Source: Ignelater luminosus (Eukaryota > Arthropoda > Insecta > Coleoptera > Elateridae). Taken from it: a stretch of 64,000 nt of DNA. Under the pieces are notes generated by a model. It was not told the DNA's origin, made no database searches, and worked only from the letters and a program-made list of their open reading frames with translations. This document shows, one piece after another, positions 47,330 to 58,626 of this stretch; the first letter of the stretch is position 1; every line of letters begins with the position of its first letter. A program made the position numbers and the translations under genes. The stretch lies in NCBI GenBank assembly GCA_011009095.1, contig VTPC01003584.1:1-64000 (forward strand). The letters are read 5' to 3'.

Positions 47330-47526
47330 TATATTAAACGGAAGGTGCGAAATAATATTTATGTAAATAAATAATGAATCTCTTGCAGTACAATCATCTA
47401 GCACAACAGTTCTCAAAATGTGCTTACACTATCCTGAGGTGCAAAAAACATCACGAAGGGGCACCATTAACAAGAATGAAAATAACTTTCAACAAATGGC
47501 ATAAGCAACAAGTTTGGTGTTGTATG

Positions 47527-47817
47527 TTACTGTGAAAGTCCAAAAACCAGTAAATCTTAGAATTTATTGGTATATCCTAGCATTTACCAATATAGAGTGA
47601 TACAAGTCCGAAATATCTTATGAAATATCATAATCATATCATTTTGTTTCAATGTATGGTTTACAAGCCACGTGGTTTACTCCTTCAGAGTATTTATTTT
47701 TCATTGTTTAAATCAACATGGCTTCAAACAATATTTCAGACTTTTACCACTCCTGATTCCATATTGGTTAATGTGAGGATATACCAGTAAATTCAAAGAT
47801 TTCAGACTTTTACCTTA
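47527..47817. mobile_element. Imperfect foldback MITE of about 290 bp
   Basis: Sequence at 47533-47630 (GAATTTATTGGTATATCCTA, TTTACCAATATAG, AAGTCCGAAATAT) reappears inverted at 47731-47815 (AATATTTCAGACTTTTACC, ATATTGGTTAATGTGAGGAT, ATACCAGTAAATTC). The arms are diverged and the loop of about 100 bp is unique. No clear target duplication and no coding frame, so it is an older non-autonomous element. Confidence 0.65.
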
Positions 47818-48474
47818 ATATATACAAATGCAAACAAACAAAGATATGTGGCTCCATATTTGTAGAGGCACAAGGGAAAGGAGTTCGAAAACCACAGATC
47901 TAGCATTTGTGATAAACACAAGATATAAATTATGTGCCAAACGGTTTTAGGTAACGAATCTGAAAATAACTCCCACCAAAATTCTCATTTACTATTGCTC
48001 GTGTAAAATAAATACACGTAGGTATATTATCTCACTAGCACTGTCGCTTGTGAGAACAATGCTAGTGGGAGTCGAAAACCTAAAACTGATGAACACTGAT
48101 TTATTATAAATTATAAAAAGTTTTAAATTGATTTATTCTTTATTGAAAGATTTCATAGATGGACAACTCTACAATTCAACCTTAGAAATATTATAATTAG
48201 AATACTGAGTACGCACATGCAGTAAAATGACTAGTTTTTTCCAAAGTAACAGTTTATTTGGTATCTAATCTCAGTTATGATAAAATTACATCAATTTAAT
48301 TAAATAATAGTTCTAACATTATAAAATCAGTTTTTATGCAAGAGTACTACTCAGCATGCACTGCATTATTATTTATAAATTAAAATCAATGCACGACAAT
48401 CTCGGGCTTATCAATTTTTTCACTACTATATTATAGTATGAGAAATTCATAAAAGCAGTTTTTCTCAATTATGA

Positions 48475-50111
48475 TCACTGAGTAGGTTTCTGCAGTGGTT
48501 GTAGATTATATATGACAGCATATGTAAATTCTTGAGTATTTGATTGGCCTCCTATATCTTTTGTACGTACTTTACCATCATGTAAAACTTTATTTACTGC
48601 ATTTCTGATCATCTCACCGTATCCTGGTAAGTTTACATGATTTAATAATTTAGCAGAACATAACAACATTGCTGTTGGATTTGCTACATTTTTACCGACA
48701 GCTTCAGAAAATGTGTGTCTTGCACCCTGGAATTATCGAAATGTTTTTATAATTAAATAAAGAGAAAACAATGATTAGACTTACAGGCTCAAACACAACG
48801 CAATCTGCAGAATAAGAAGCACCAGCTACAACACCAGCACCACCCACTAATCCAGAAGCCAAATTATCTACAATATTACCATAAAGATTTGGCGTAACCA
48901 TCACATCAAATTGTTGTGGATTTGACACCATTTGCATTGTACAATTATCGACAATCATTCTTTCAAACTCGATTTTTGGATACAATTTAGCCATCTAAGT
49001 AAATATACAAAAGTGGAATATTATTATAACATGGAAGAAATTTCGAAATCTTACCGCTTCACAACTCCTCAAAAACAATCCATCACCAAGTTTCATAATG
49101 TTTGCTTTATGTACAGCTGTAACCTTCTTTCTCTTATTCTTTGTAGCGTAGTCGAATGCAAATTTAGCAATTCTTTGTGATTTTTGAGCAGTAACAATTT
49201 TTAAACATTCAACAACTCCCTTTACAGTTTCATGCTCTAAAGCAGAATATTCGCCCTCAGTCTGCTCACGAATGATGACACAATCAACATTTGTATGCCG
49301 TGAACGAACTCCAGGTAATGATTTCACATGTACAACATTTGCATATAAATCTAGCTCATTTCTTAATTTCATATTTAATGTTTGCAACTCCCCTGTATGA
49401 CTGTAGTCAGGGGTTGCAAGAATACCTTTAAGACAAACCCTATTTTTAGCAATAGATGCTGCAACTTTTTCTAATGGAGCACTTAATGTTGGATTTACTT
49501 CAGAGAAAAAATATGACTCGAAATCCACAGGTACTCCGGCTGCTTTAAATACTTCTTGCACTGCATATACCAATTCTGGACCGACACCATCTCCAGGAAT
49601 TAGTGTAGCATTTACACGACTGTCAGGAAGATCAGCTAAGGTGGCCTTAAATTACATTAAAAAAATTACTTGCATGTCTGTTAGTGATTTTGATATAAAT
49701 AAGTTTATGACAATACTAAAGACAAATTTATGCTCCTGGTACCAGTAAGTATTATGTCAGATATTGAGTATTTTAAATGTATAAATTTGAAAATATGTGT
49801 GAATAAAATTCTTTTTGAATTCAATCATTTCTGTGGTTTCACAATAATAATTATTCAGATAAATTGTAGTGTAATTAATTGAAAATAATGAATAAGCCAT
49901 TGTATCTCGTTACTGTTTATAAAGAATGAAAAATATTATATAACATACATTTGGAGCTGTAGTGTGAATAGTTCGAGCTGCCACATTGGGAGAGGCCTAG
50001 AAGTAAAAGCACATGTTAATCTGTGTTTTTAAAGATTTCGAATATTTATACAAAGAAAGAGAAACTTACCCGTAATAAAACTTTAAAAACATTTCTACTA
50101 ATTATAGACAT
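48475..50111 (-). CDS. Idh3b: Isocitrate dehydrogenase [NAD] subunit beta, mitochondrial
   Basis: Regulatory/structural subunit of the mitochondrial NAD-dependent isocitrate dehydrogenase, which oxidises isocitrate to 2-oxoglutarate in the TCA cycle. Inferred exons in gene order: 50111-50070, 49996-49949, 49645-49055, 48994-48785, 48726-48475; all GT/AG, phase 0, 380 residues (human IDH3B 385). The N-terminus [28 protein letters not shown] is a good mitochondrial presequence, written here as [14 protein letters not shown] then [14 protein letters not shown] across intron 1. The body shows [92 protein letters not shown] and [20 protein letters not shown]. The [10 protein letters not shown] and [13 protein letters not shown] forms point to beta rather than alpha or gamma. 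No lesions. Head-to-head with CkIalpha. Confidence 0.95.
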
Positions 50112-50684
50112 AATTTTAACTTAGATCATCTACGACGTGTTTAAAAATAATTCTAGTAACTTTTAACCTTAAATTTGATCTAAAACGTCAAATATCTTTG
50201 CATTGGCAATACTGTTGCATGCATGCCATCTGCTACGACGATTGAAGGCGGAAGTTGCACGAACGGAAGACGATTGATACTTGAGAAAGTTCTGTACTAG
50301 GTGGCGTCACTATCAGAAACTCTAACAAAAAAAGTTATTAATAACTTGCAGCCGTTGTTTTTTTTTGTTCGAGTGAAATCGTTTGTTCTGATTTTGGTAG
50401 TAAAAAGAGTTTTGTAAATTAAAGAATTCTCATATATATTTGGTGTAAGTTATTATAATTAGACTATAAAACATTTTGCATAACCGCAATGTGGTGTAAA
50501 GTTCTTATAAATTCCACAAGATCGCGTATGTAACGTGACGTCACAACAACGATCAGTCAGCCAAGTAGAGAAATGTCGGCGTGTTGTAAGAACAAGTGAT
50601 AGTTATTGTGCACAAAATATTTGTGGCTCGGCAGTCAAAATTATAAATAATTTACTATAAAAAGACAGTAATTAAATTTCAATT
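50112..50684. promoter_or_regulatory. Shared divergent promoter region of Idh3b and CkIalpha
   Basis: 573 bp separate the two start codons, and both 5' UTRs and both promoters should lie here. The segment is locally less AT-rich, without repeats. It contains a perfect palindromic cAMP-response element, TGACGTCA, at 50536-50543, inside AACGTGACGTCACAAC. CRE sites in housekeeping bidirectional promoters commonly bind CREB/ATF factors. No TATA box stands out in a convincing position. Transcription start sites are not visible from sequence alone. Confidence 0.6.
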
Positions 50685-51736
50685 ATGGCGTCTTCGACGG
50701 CTGTCAAAAGTGAATTTATAGTTGGTGGAAAATATCGTTTAGTTCGCAAAATCGGTAGTGGCTCATTTGGTGACATTTACTTGGGCATCAATATCACAAA
50801 TGGAGAGGTGAATATTGTTTAAAATAAAAGTTTATCTGTTAGTGCATTCGTACTACGGTGATAGTGCGGTGGTGCAAGCCCCTCGAATTGTCTGCTTTGT
50901 GCTAAAACGATGCAGTTGCTTGACACGACAGTGCTCTCACTGCCTGGCAGCCATATCGGTCTGCATTTAGGTCTTTATTTATCTCATTAGCCCTCATTAC
51001 GTTAAATCCTCGCGTTAGATCGACGTTGAAATATATTTTAGGCGTAAAAAACAGTCAAAATCAATCCCAAACGAAGAACCCCCATTGTTTTGTAAGAGCT
51101 AAAAAGTAGGTTAAACTACCAGGATATAGGCGCAAGCACTTGCAAACCATTTCACAATTCCTGTTGTTATTTAACCTGCTTATAGTAAATTAGTTATTTT
51201 AAAAACATTTGTAGTTTGTAGAACTCCGTGTCGAGTTTTCTTACAATTCGTGTTTATTTGCTCTCAAGTATCCTAAACGTTACTATTATTTATATACCGT
51301 TAGCTTTTTACAAAACATGCTTTCTTATAAACCAAAACGGCCAGAAAGTGTTTAATTTACACCCGCGAGTCCCTAACTACATCTAATAATATATCCGCAG
51401 TTTGTTAGTATGGAAGAAATTATGAAATTGTAGTCACCACCTACAAAGGCCAGTCTTTCAAGCTTTACAATAAAATCAAGGACATTTTGCAATTAAAACC
51501 TTTTACAACAAACTCTGTTATACGTTGCAAAAACTAAGAATTTCGTCATTGTAATTATTTATACTTTAGAGAAAGAGAAGAAAGGAAAAAGAACTAATTT
51601 GTTTGTTGTTTTCTTTTTTTATTTGGCAGGAGGTAGCTGTAAAATTGGAATCAGTGAGAGCAAGACACCCTCAACTTTTATATGAAAGTAAATTATATAA
51701 GATTCTACATGGTGGTATTGGTATTCCACATATCAG
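50685..51736 (+). CDS. CkIalpha: Casein kinase I alpha, first two coding exons (partial)
   Basis: Ser/Thr kinase that phosphorylates beta-catenin/Armadillo, Ci and other substrates in Wnt and Hedgehog signalling. Exon 1 (50685-50807) begins [20 protein letters not shown] and includes the glycine loop [13 protein letters not shown]. Exon 2 (51630-51736) gives [20 protein letters not shown], with the ATP-binding Lys in AVKLE, then [17 protein letters not shown]. Protein similarity to human CK1 alpha is close to complete over this stretch and distinguishes it from CK1 delta/epsilon. Exon 2 ends after AG of an Arg codon, so exon 3 should start with G and encode WYGxE. I could not find that before the right edge, so the intron is probably over 12 kb. 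The 3' part of the gene is outside the window. Confidence 0.95.
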
Positions 51737-52584
51737 GTAAGTTTCAAATGAAAAAAGTTAACTTTTAATGTATTGCTCGAGTTTTATTAGTTGTTATGTA
51801 AAAAAAAGTAATTTATCTTTCGGCATTTTAAGGTTATACACAAATACCGTTTTAAACATAAAAAGATTCAATTCTTGACAAGTATTGATTTGTTTCATGA
51901 AATCGTATCATTCCTGGAAATTCCTGAACTGTCAGAATTAATTGGTTATTTTAGGTGAGCTGTGTTTCATACAGCTTGTTAAAAATTCTATCTGTAGATG
52001 ATATTGATTGTGATTAGGGTTGTTTATAACCACTGATTGATCTAATCTTCAAGGAAGAATAGATTCATTGATTACTTGATGATAGATTTATTATGCAATT
52101 GCTGTTCTATTGTTTCTATTAGTTCAATATTTAAGAAGCAAATCGATTAACTTGAGATGGTTAGTCTTGCTTAAATAAGCAAGAATTGATTTGATAATTT
52201 TGTATGTTAACTGACAGTGGACTAATATTTTTTGTTTGTGATTCATTAATGGTTACCTACCTGATACTATTCATGTTCATTAAAGCAAAGGAAGTATACC
52301 TACAATGCTATTAAAAAAAATTGACGTTACCAAACCGCCTATCATTTTCGAGTTGATTCGCACTAAATTGGCGTGGAACCGAAAGATGTCCACGTTGATT
52401 CGGTAGCGTTAAAAATAAAGTCCGTGTTTACTGGTCAACGACCGTGTTATGTTGATTATTTCTCATTACTTTTGAAAGGTGTATTAACACTCACAATATG
52501 TAGAAAAATACCAGCGTTTGTTAATTGCTGGGTTATGGTTTTGCCGTAAATTAATACTATAAAATTGAGGCCAGGAAAAGTTTA

Positions 52585-52839
52585 CTCTTGAAGAAACTTT
52601 TGGACTTGATGGAGAATCTTCACTTGTTTCTTCAACCAGTTTGGTGGTTTTTGTAGAGAGATTTTCTTTTCCGTTCTATTGAAATAAGTAAGAACTTCAA
52701 GGACGTCCCCCCATGCCTGTTTCAATGGCACCATAGTTTCTGTTTTGAAAGCCAAACACTTTCTGATTGTGACCTTGTTGGCGCTCAGAAGATTGAATAA
52801 GAGAAATTTGAGTAAATCTGTGGATACAGTAGGTCTTGA
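52585..52839 (-). other. Antisense 85-codon open stretch without start, unrecognised
   Basis: On the minus strand an open frame reads ...FNLLSANKVTIRKCLAFKTE, then TMVPLKQAWGDVLEVLTYFN and PPNWLKKQVKILHQVQKFLQ before a TAA at 52582-52584. Its composition is protein-like and it begins after a stop, not at an ATG. I recognise no family. It may be a pseudogene exon, part of an old element or chance. It lies in the putative CkIalpha intron. Confidence 0.25.
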
Positions 52840-53779
52840 CTACTTGATTTCATTTTAAATTTCATTTGTTCATTTAGTAGGCGATTGAGATACGAAACAA
52901 AAACGTTCTCTTGGTGTCTTGATTTTACTGTTAACTTGAACCGTATCTCTTTATTGCTGTTAGAAAAGATTATTATTAAGACTATGAGAACTTTCTCAAA
53001 CTTTCAGCCGACTAGATGAGTAAATAAAAATAGCCAAAATTGGACGCAGAGCTCAAGAAACGCGAGAATTCGCACGGTTGTCGTTTTTAAAATAAAAGAA
53101 TTCCTGTCATTTCCGGTTTGACTGAAATTTTAGTCTATGACTCAAGAGTCAGCTGAATTTACGATTACTATTAGCGATATTATTACAGCTTTGATGCCAA
53201 AATGTCTATTGCCAATTACAAAATCTACAGACTGTCTATACTTATATCTATTTGGTTAAATTAGGAGACTCGTCTGTTTTAAATGGAAAATAATGTGTTA
53301 AACAATTAGATGTGATGCTTTTCTGTTTTTTTTTTATGTCTTTAATTGAACAGATCACTTGAATCGTTGTATATATTAAAGGAAGTAAGTACACTAATAA
53401 CATTGTAGATTAGGTAAATATTGGAAATTTGGCAACGTGGTTGACGCGGAAAAACCGAGCCGTTGGAAACTTGATTTTTATTATCAATCTAGCTTATTGT
53501 TTGGGCTCGTTTCCATTTGCGAAGGAGCTCTCTTTTGCTTGAGAAGAATTCACAATGCAAATGTGGCGAGAAAAGAAGCTATGCGGCTCTGAGATCGTTT
53601 CTTCCTTGAATTTTGATGAAATTATTGTCTGGTCTGCCTCATTTGCAAGACATTTACTAACAATTTTACATCTGCGTGTATTAAGGTCTAAAAAGAGCCT
53701 CTAAAGAATATAAATGTCAAGTGTGAATCCGTAAGCCTCACTTTTTCTCGCTTTAAAAATAACTCACTAAAAGTTACTA

Positions 53780-54058
53780 CAGTAGAGCGTCGATCATTCG
53801 AACGTTCAATTATCCCAACGGACTTCATGGAAAAGAAAAGTAACAAAAGCTATCGCGACATCGGTGTTGCCATTCCCAGAACGTGCAAAGATAATCTTAT
53901 TCGATGAATTAAAGGTTAGCATTTTCTCACAAATTAGTTTTTCCCTGAACTTCTATGAGGGAAGCCACCGCCTAATTATAGTATTTCTGTGTTTTGAGTG
54001 AATTTTGATTATCCGAACACCCCTGACGACGTTAGTTCCGATAATTGACGCTCTATTG
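53780..54058. mobile_element. 279-bp pogo-like MITE
   Basis: Left terminus CAGTAGAGCGTCGATCATTC at 53780 after TA, and right terminus GATAATTGACGCTCTATTG ending at 54058. They are inverted copies with a few mismatches and contain the second inverted pair TTCGAAC/GTTCCGA. The right flank is CA instead of TA. The CAG start and TIR style fit pogo/Tigger elements. The interior is non-coding. Confidence 0.7.
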
Positions 54059-54299
54059 CATTTTAAAAATTTTATCACTATTTCAACGATTTTAGTTTGA
54101 GATGCGAGTCTTTATTATTTATTTGAATAAATTAATATTTTATTCATAATTGAATGCTGCTTGCTTTTAAAATATGGGATTTGTTTTACGGAAATCTTCG
54201 TCACAAGTAATCTATTAAATTAAAAAAGTTCAAAAGGATTGATAAGCTGGAGAAAAGCAAAAGTCCGTATTATCGATAAAATATGTAACTAATTAGAAA

Positions 54300-54450
54300 G
54301 TCTTGACCAAGGAGGCAGAGGCGTGCCTTTTCGGCCCTTCGGGTCGTCGTGCTTTTGAACTTTTTGGCCCTTCGGGTCTATCGGACCGTTTTGATCTCTC
54401 GGACCTGTCAGACCATTTGAGCCCCTCGACCTTGTCGGACCGATCAAGAC
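54300..54450 (+). repeat. Short GC-rich degenerate repeat (GGCCCTTCGGGTC / GGACC units)
   Basis: Units resembling TTTTTGGCCCTTCGGGTC and TCGGACCGTTTTGATCTCTC recur several times within 150 bp, giving in translation FGPSG and DLSDLSD-like stretches. The tract is a GC-rich island in AT-rich DNA. An 81-codon frame (54303-54548) crosses it but has no family match. It lies in the putative CkIalpha intron. Confidence 0.45.
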
Positions 54451-56925
54451 AATACCAGGTCTTTAATATCAAGACAAAATTCTATTTGTCTCCTCACAAA
54501 TATGTTCAAAAAATCGTTAAAGCATTGATCGTCATTATCCTCCACTGATGAGTCCAGTCAAAGACGAAACCATCGTCTGGAGGTATGATGGTCAATGCAT
54601 ACACGGTTGTTTTTATATTAAATACTTGTAAACCCCATTAAAAGTTGGGATAATTCTATATTTCCTACTTTGGAAATATTAATATTTGAAGTTACCAGAT
54701 TTTTGTTTGGGCCGCATCAAGTCTGGGAATTTCGGCCCATGCAAAATGAAAATTGAAGATAAGTTCTAAGCATTGGGGTGTTGCCTGGTATGGAGATTTC
54801 CCCAAATTGGGGATTTTTTTATCTTGGTGGGGAAACTAGTGAGGATCTAAAAAAAGTGGGAGTAAATTTGTAACTTAGTTGCTTTTTTGAAAAAAATTAT
54901 GATTTTTCGAGTTTGCTTTAGTATTGAAAGTTTTAATTCTGTTATAGGAAGTTTTAAAGTACAAAGTTTTATAAATAAACAGCTTTTTTTGAGAAATTGA
55001 TAAAAAAATTGCCATTTGTTGTTTACTTTCCTGGGCACATATTGGAGAAAAACTAAGTTCCCTAAATAATACTGGTGTGCTGTGAAATGTAATTCTTCCT
55101 ATTCGCAGCCATTTGTTATCGAAAAGATTGAGGTTAGATTAATGTAGGCAATGTTATTTTCATTATGTTATGACAATTTATGTTGAAAATCAAGAAAATA
55201 AATTGTTATAGCTATAATCGCCATTTCCTCCGCTACTTTGCTACATTTTGACGCAGTTTAACGCCATCTGTTGGTGGTTAATGGTTTTCACCTACACCAC
55301 AAAAGATTACTTGTATTTACTTTAAAATGTATATGTAATAAAATCAATTTAAAGCAATATCATATTTCTTGTTACCATCAGGAACTCTAAAGTGGTTCTA
55401 GACCCTTCACAGATGAATCGGACGGAAACTAAATCGTATTGACGATCGTCCCAAAGTGGGCTACACCAAGTTTTCCCTGTTAACATTGAAAAGAGAAAGA
55501 TTCACGATTGATGTTAACAAGATACGGTAACGTGACCGTTAATAAAAACGTAAATGACGACGCTGTAAAAGAAATTTATGCCATACCGTACTGTCAAACA
55601 ATATTTTCTTTAAGTTCACATTTTTATTCACGCTCACATTACCATTCCGTTCGCGTCAATTTGAAAACCGCCATCTATTGGTTCGTGATTTTCGCGAGTA
55701 AATCTAGTCTGCTAAGTCTAGGTCTAACTTAATCTTCCTAAACCACTTCATTGCCATCTGACCAAAGACCTTCATTTCGGTCGTAATGTTCGATTGTTTT
55801 CAACCCGCGACTCTGTTTACCATCTTCTTGTATTGGTCTGTCAGTTGAAAACTAATTAACGGTCTGTGGTTGTCCAAAGAAGCAACCATGCGCTCACTAC
55901 TCATTTTATCAAGTCTTCCAAACTATACCTTGTTTTGCTATTAATACTAAATTAGTTTCATGTTTTGCTTTTAAAACTTGATAGCTACACGTGTTGCTGT
56001 ACTTGCATGCCAGAGTCTGTTAAAAGGTAGTTGGGATTACAAAATGTTAGGAAATGCAATTTTACTCGAAAATGGCACATCTCAGGAATGAAATTTGAAA
56101 GTAACTGTCTTTGCTAAATTATAAATGTAAACTTCGGGAATAACAAGATTATTGATTTGTTTTGAAGAAAGTGTACTTGACCCGCCCTAATGGCAGAAAC
56201 GACGAGAGCTTGGAGTGTGGCGTGAATTGAAGTGGATCGCAATGAGTCGCAGCGTGACCCATGCGAGTGAGTCCAAGAAAATGGTTGTGCGAGACCCTGA
56301 AACACGTGCTGCATATTAAAATAACAATAAGAAGAAAGAGAAATGAGAAGAATAAAAGTAAACAGAGAACTGGAGGATAAGCCAAAAAAACAGAAAGAGA
56401 GAGAGAGAAAAGCAGAGCAAAATTTTCTTTGTTTTTAGGTTTAATCAAATATACAAAATTTTTGTTTTTCTTTTTATTTTATATTTTTTAATTTCAGCCG
56501 ACAAGGAGTTATACACGTTACTTATACCATAACAGAAAGATCTTTGGTACGTTTTGGTTTTACGACAAGAAATTGTTATTAAGTCTTGGCATCTGATATT
56601 GATATTATGAACATCGGCACAGAATGTTACACAACACTATTTTAGAATGATAGTTAAGATGTTCAATGCCATGTAGGTATCGTAAATTTGCGTAAGTACC
56701 GTTGCGTGCATACTTTTATTATTAAACTTAGATTTTTTGTATAATCAACATATCGTTGATTCGTGTATTTAGTTTGCTGATTAAGTCTTGTCTTTTACTG
56801 GAATTAAACTGAACCAAATAATAGAATTTTAGATTCTGAAGAATTTGTATTTAATAAATATTTGGTTGCATACTTTACAAAATTTGACAATCCGTATTAA
56901 TATGATTCACTAAATGAATGTTGTT
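54451..56925. other. Putative CkIalpha intron, no gene recognised
   Basis: Mostly AT-rich. Around 55260 and 55670 phrases such as CGCCATCTGTTGGTGG and CGCCATCTATTGGTTCG look like transposon end motifs, but no paired termini are seen. A GC-richer stretch at 56180-56310 has overlapping frames on the minus strand without a recognisable family. Confidence 0.45.
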
Positions 56926-57138
56926 TTAATCAAAAGTGTAATATAGCTGAGTATTATCAGCATATAAGTTACAAAGTCTCATATATGTTAAGATATTAGA
57001 AGTACATATATACATAGCAAATAATTGAGGTCCAAGGATTGACCCCTGAGGGACTCCACATGTTAATAACATCGCAGCCGTGGGGGAAGTGGAAACATAC
57101 GAGGATCGACAATGCCGGAGCGAGAGATGAAAGTACAC
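56926..57138 (-). pseudogene. LINE reverse transcriptase fragment (CR1/jockey-like)
   Basis: The 70-residue minus-strand frame contains CGVPQGSILGPQLFAMYI, RT motif B/4 of jockey/CR1-type LINEs. It then has LRLCNLYADNTQLYYTFD-like sequence, where the catalytic box YADD reads YADN. The preceding SSYVSTSPTAAMLL matches the usual strand before motif B. Only this piece remains, so it is a heavily truncated copy, and the Asp-to-Asn change would itself inactivate it. The clade assignment is tentative. Confidence 0.75.
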
Positions 57139-57769
57139 TTTGCATTGTTTACTTGGAAGAAATAACGAATAGGAATTAACTATTTACAATTGATAACGCT
57201 AACGATTACAGTAGTGAGAACCTCACGCCACGCCACTGATGGGCCAGTATAAGAAGTATAATCCTGATATTTAACGTTATTTGCGCAATAATACAAAAGA
57301 AAAACAATAACTGAATACAGTCGATCAGTTTTACTCGAAAACGGCGCATCTTACGAAAAGATATACTAATACGCCTTTCGGTTGCTTTATTAACAAATAG
57401 AAAGAACCAAATATGCATGTACGAACACTCTGTATCTTTTATTTTCTGATATATCCCATAGTTTGAGATATCTATTCGTGCAAGCTCAAGTCGAATGCCT
57501 GATAACGGTAAGAGAATTCTTGAAACAATTTTTTCGATTAATGATCCTATTACCGCTGGTTTTTAAGAAACAGAGAAATATTCTTGTCGTTTATCGTAGT
57601 AACCAAGCGATTTATATATGATCGACGTTAGATATTCTTGGGTCGCATTTGAACAGATGCCTCACAAAATTATATTCAAGGTCTCAAGGTCAGAGAGACC
57701 TTGGGGGACCAGTTGACTGATGTTTTTGTCTGCCCCTTTCTCTCCAGAAAAATTCATAGTTTACTACAT

Positions 57770-58100
57770 ATTTGTTAAGAACCAAAATATCCGATTTTCT
57801 TTGAGGTGGAATATCTGAGCAATTAGCAAATATAAAAAACAATGGAAAATCTACAAAAGAGTAGTTGTTTTTGCAGTTGCGTGAACGCAATTTTTTAAAA
57901 ATGGATCGCCTACTTTCTTATTGCTTAATAGCACGCGACAAGGTTTGACATAGCTCTTCTTTTGTTTTACCAAATTATGAAGTGAAAACCATTTTTTTTT
58001 GGGAACATCGTAGTAGTCATGACATTAAATACGTAACGATCGCGGATCTTGTCAAATCAATTGTATAATCAACATCTAGTAAGCCATAGATTTTGTTTGA
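57770..58100 (-). mobile_element. Strongly diverged family X copy
   Basis: It follows the order of the 15.46-kb copy with many differences: GGAATATCTGAGCAATTAGC, ATGGATCGCCTACTTTCTTA, GGTTTGACATAGCTCTTCTT, ACCAAATTATGAAGTGAAAA and ATGACATTAAATACGTAACG. Both tips are missing, so it is an older relic than the other copies. Confidence 0.6.
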
Positions 58101-58626
58101 GATCACTAATGGTGAGCCTCGAGCTTGGACACGCTGTCGACAGTTTTGCGCAAAGTAACGCTATCCGATCTCTGATGGGGGCAAACGCACTAGAAAATTA
58201 ACTGCATATTTGACTTATACGAAGGTTCATGGTGAAGGTGAGATGGATGAATTTTTATGTTGTCTGATTATTTCCTTTTCTGATGTTTACAGAATTAAAG
58301 AGATCAAGTTCATGACTAATCTAAAAAGGTACTATCGGTGCAACCACAAAATGACTTTTTGTATCACTTTTATGACACATTAGCATCGCCTCTTTTTGAT
58401 GCCAAGTAAACATTGTAAATTTTGAAGGTATTGATATCATGATGTTATCTAGGGAGCACCAGAACAAAAACGTCAACTTCAACAAATTTTGACTGATGAT
58501 TGTTAGCGAGAAGAGATAATCCAATTTATGATCATGTTTGTTAATTTACTTTGTTCTAAAAACAGATTTAAAGTGTTGAAAATATTTAATTCGTGGGACA
58601 TTCTGAAAAACGTCTGTCATAGCATA

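Noticed and set aside
56485-56560. Possible CkIalpha exon 3 after a TTTAATTTCAG acceptor-like sequence
   Set aside because: The downstream sequence does not encode WYGxE or any later CK1 alpha segment in the required phase.
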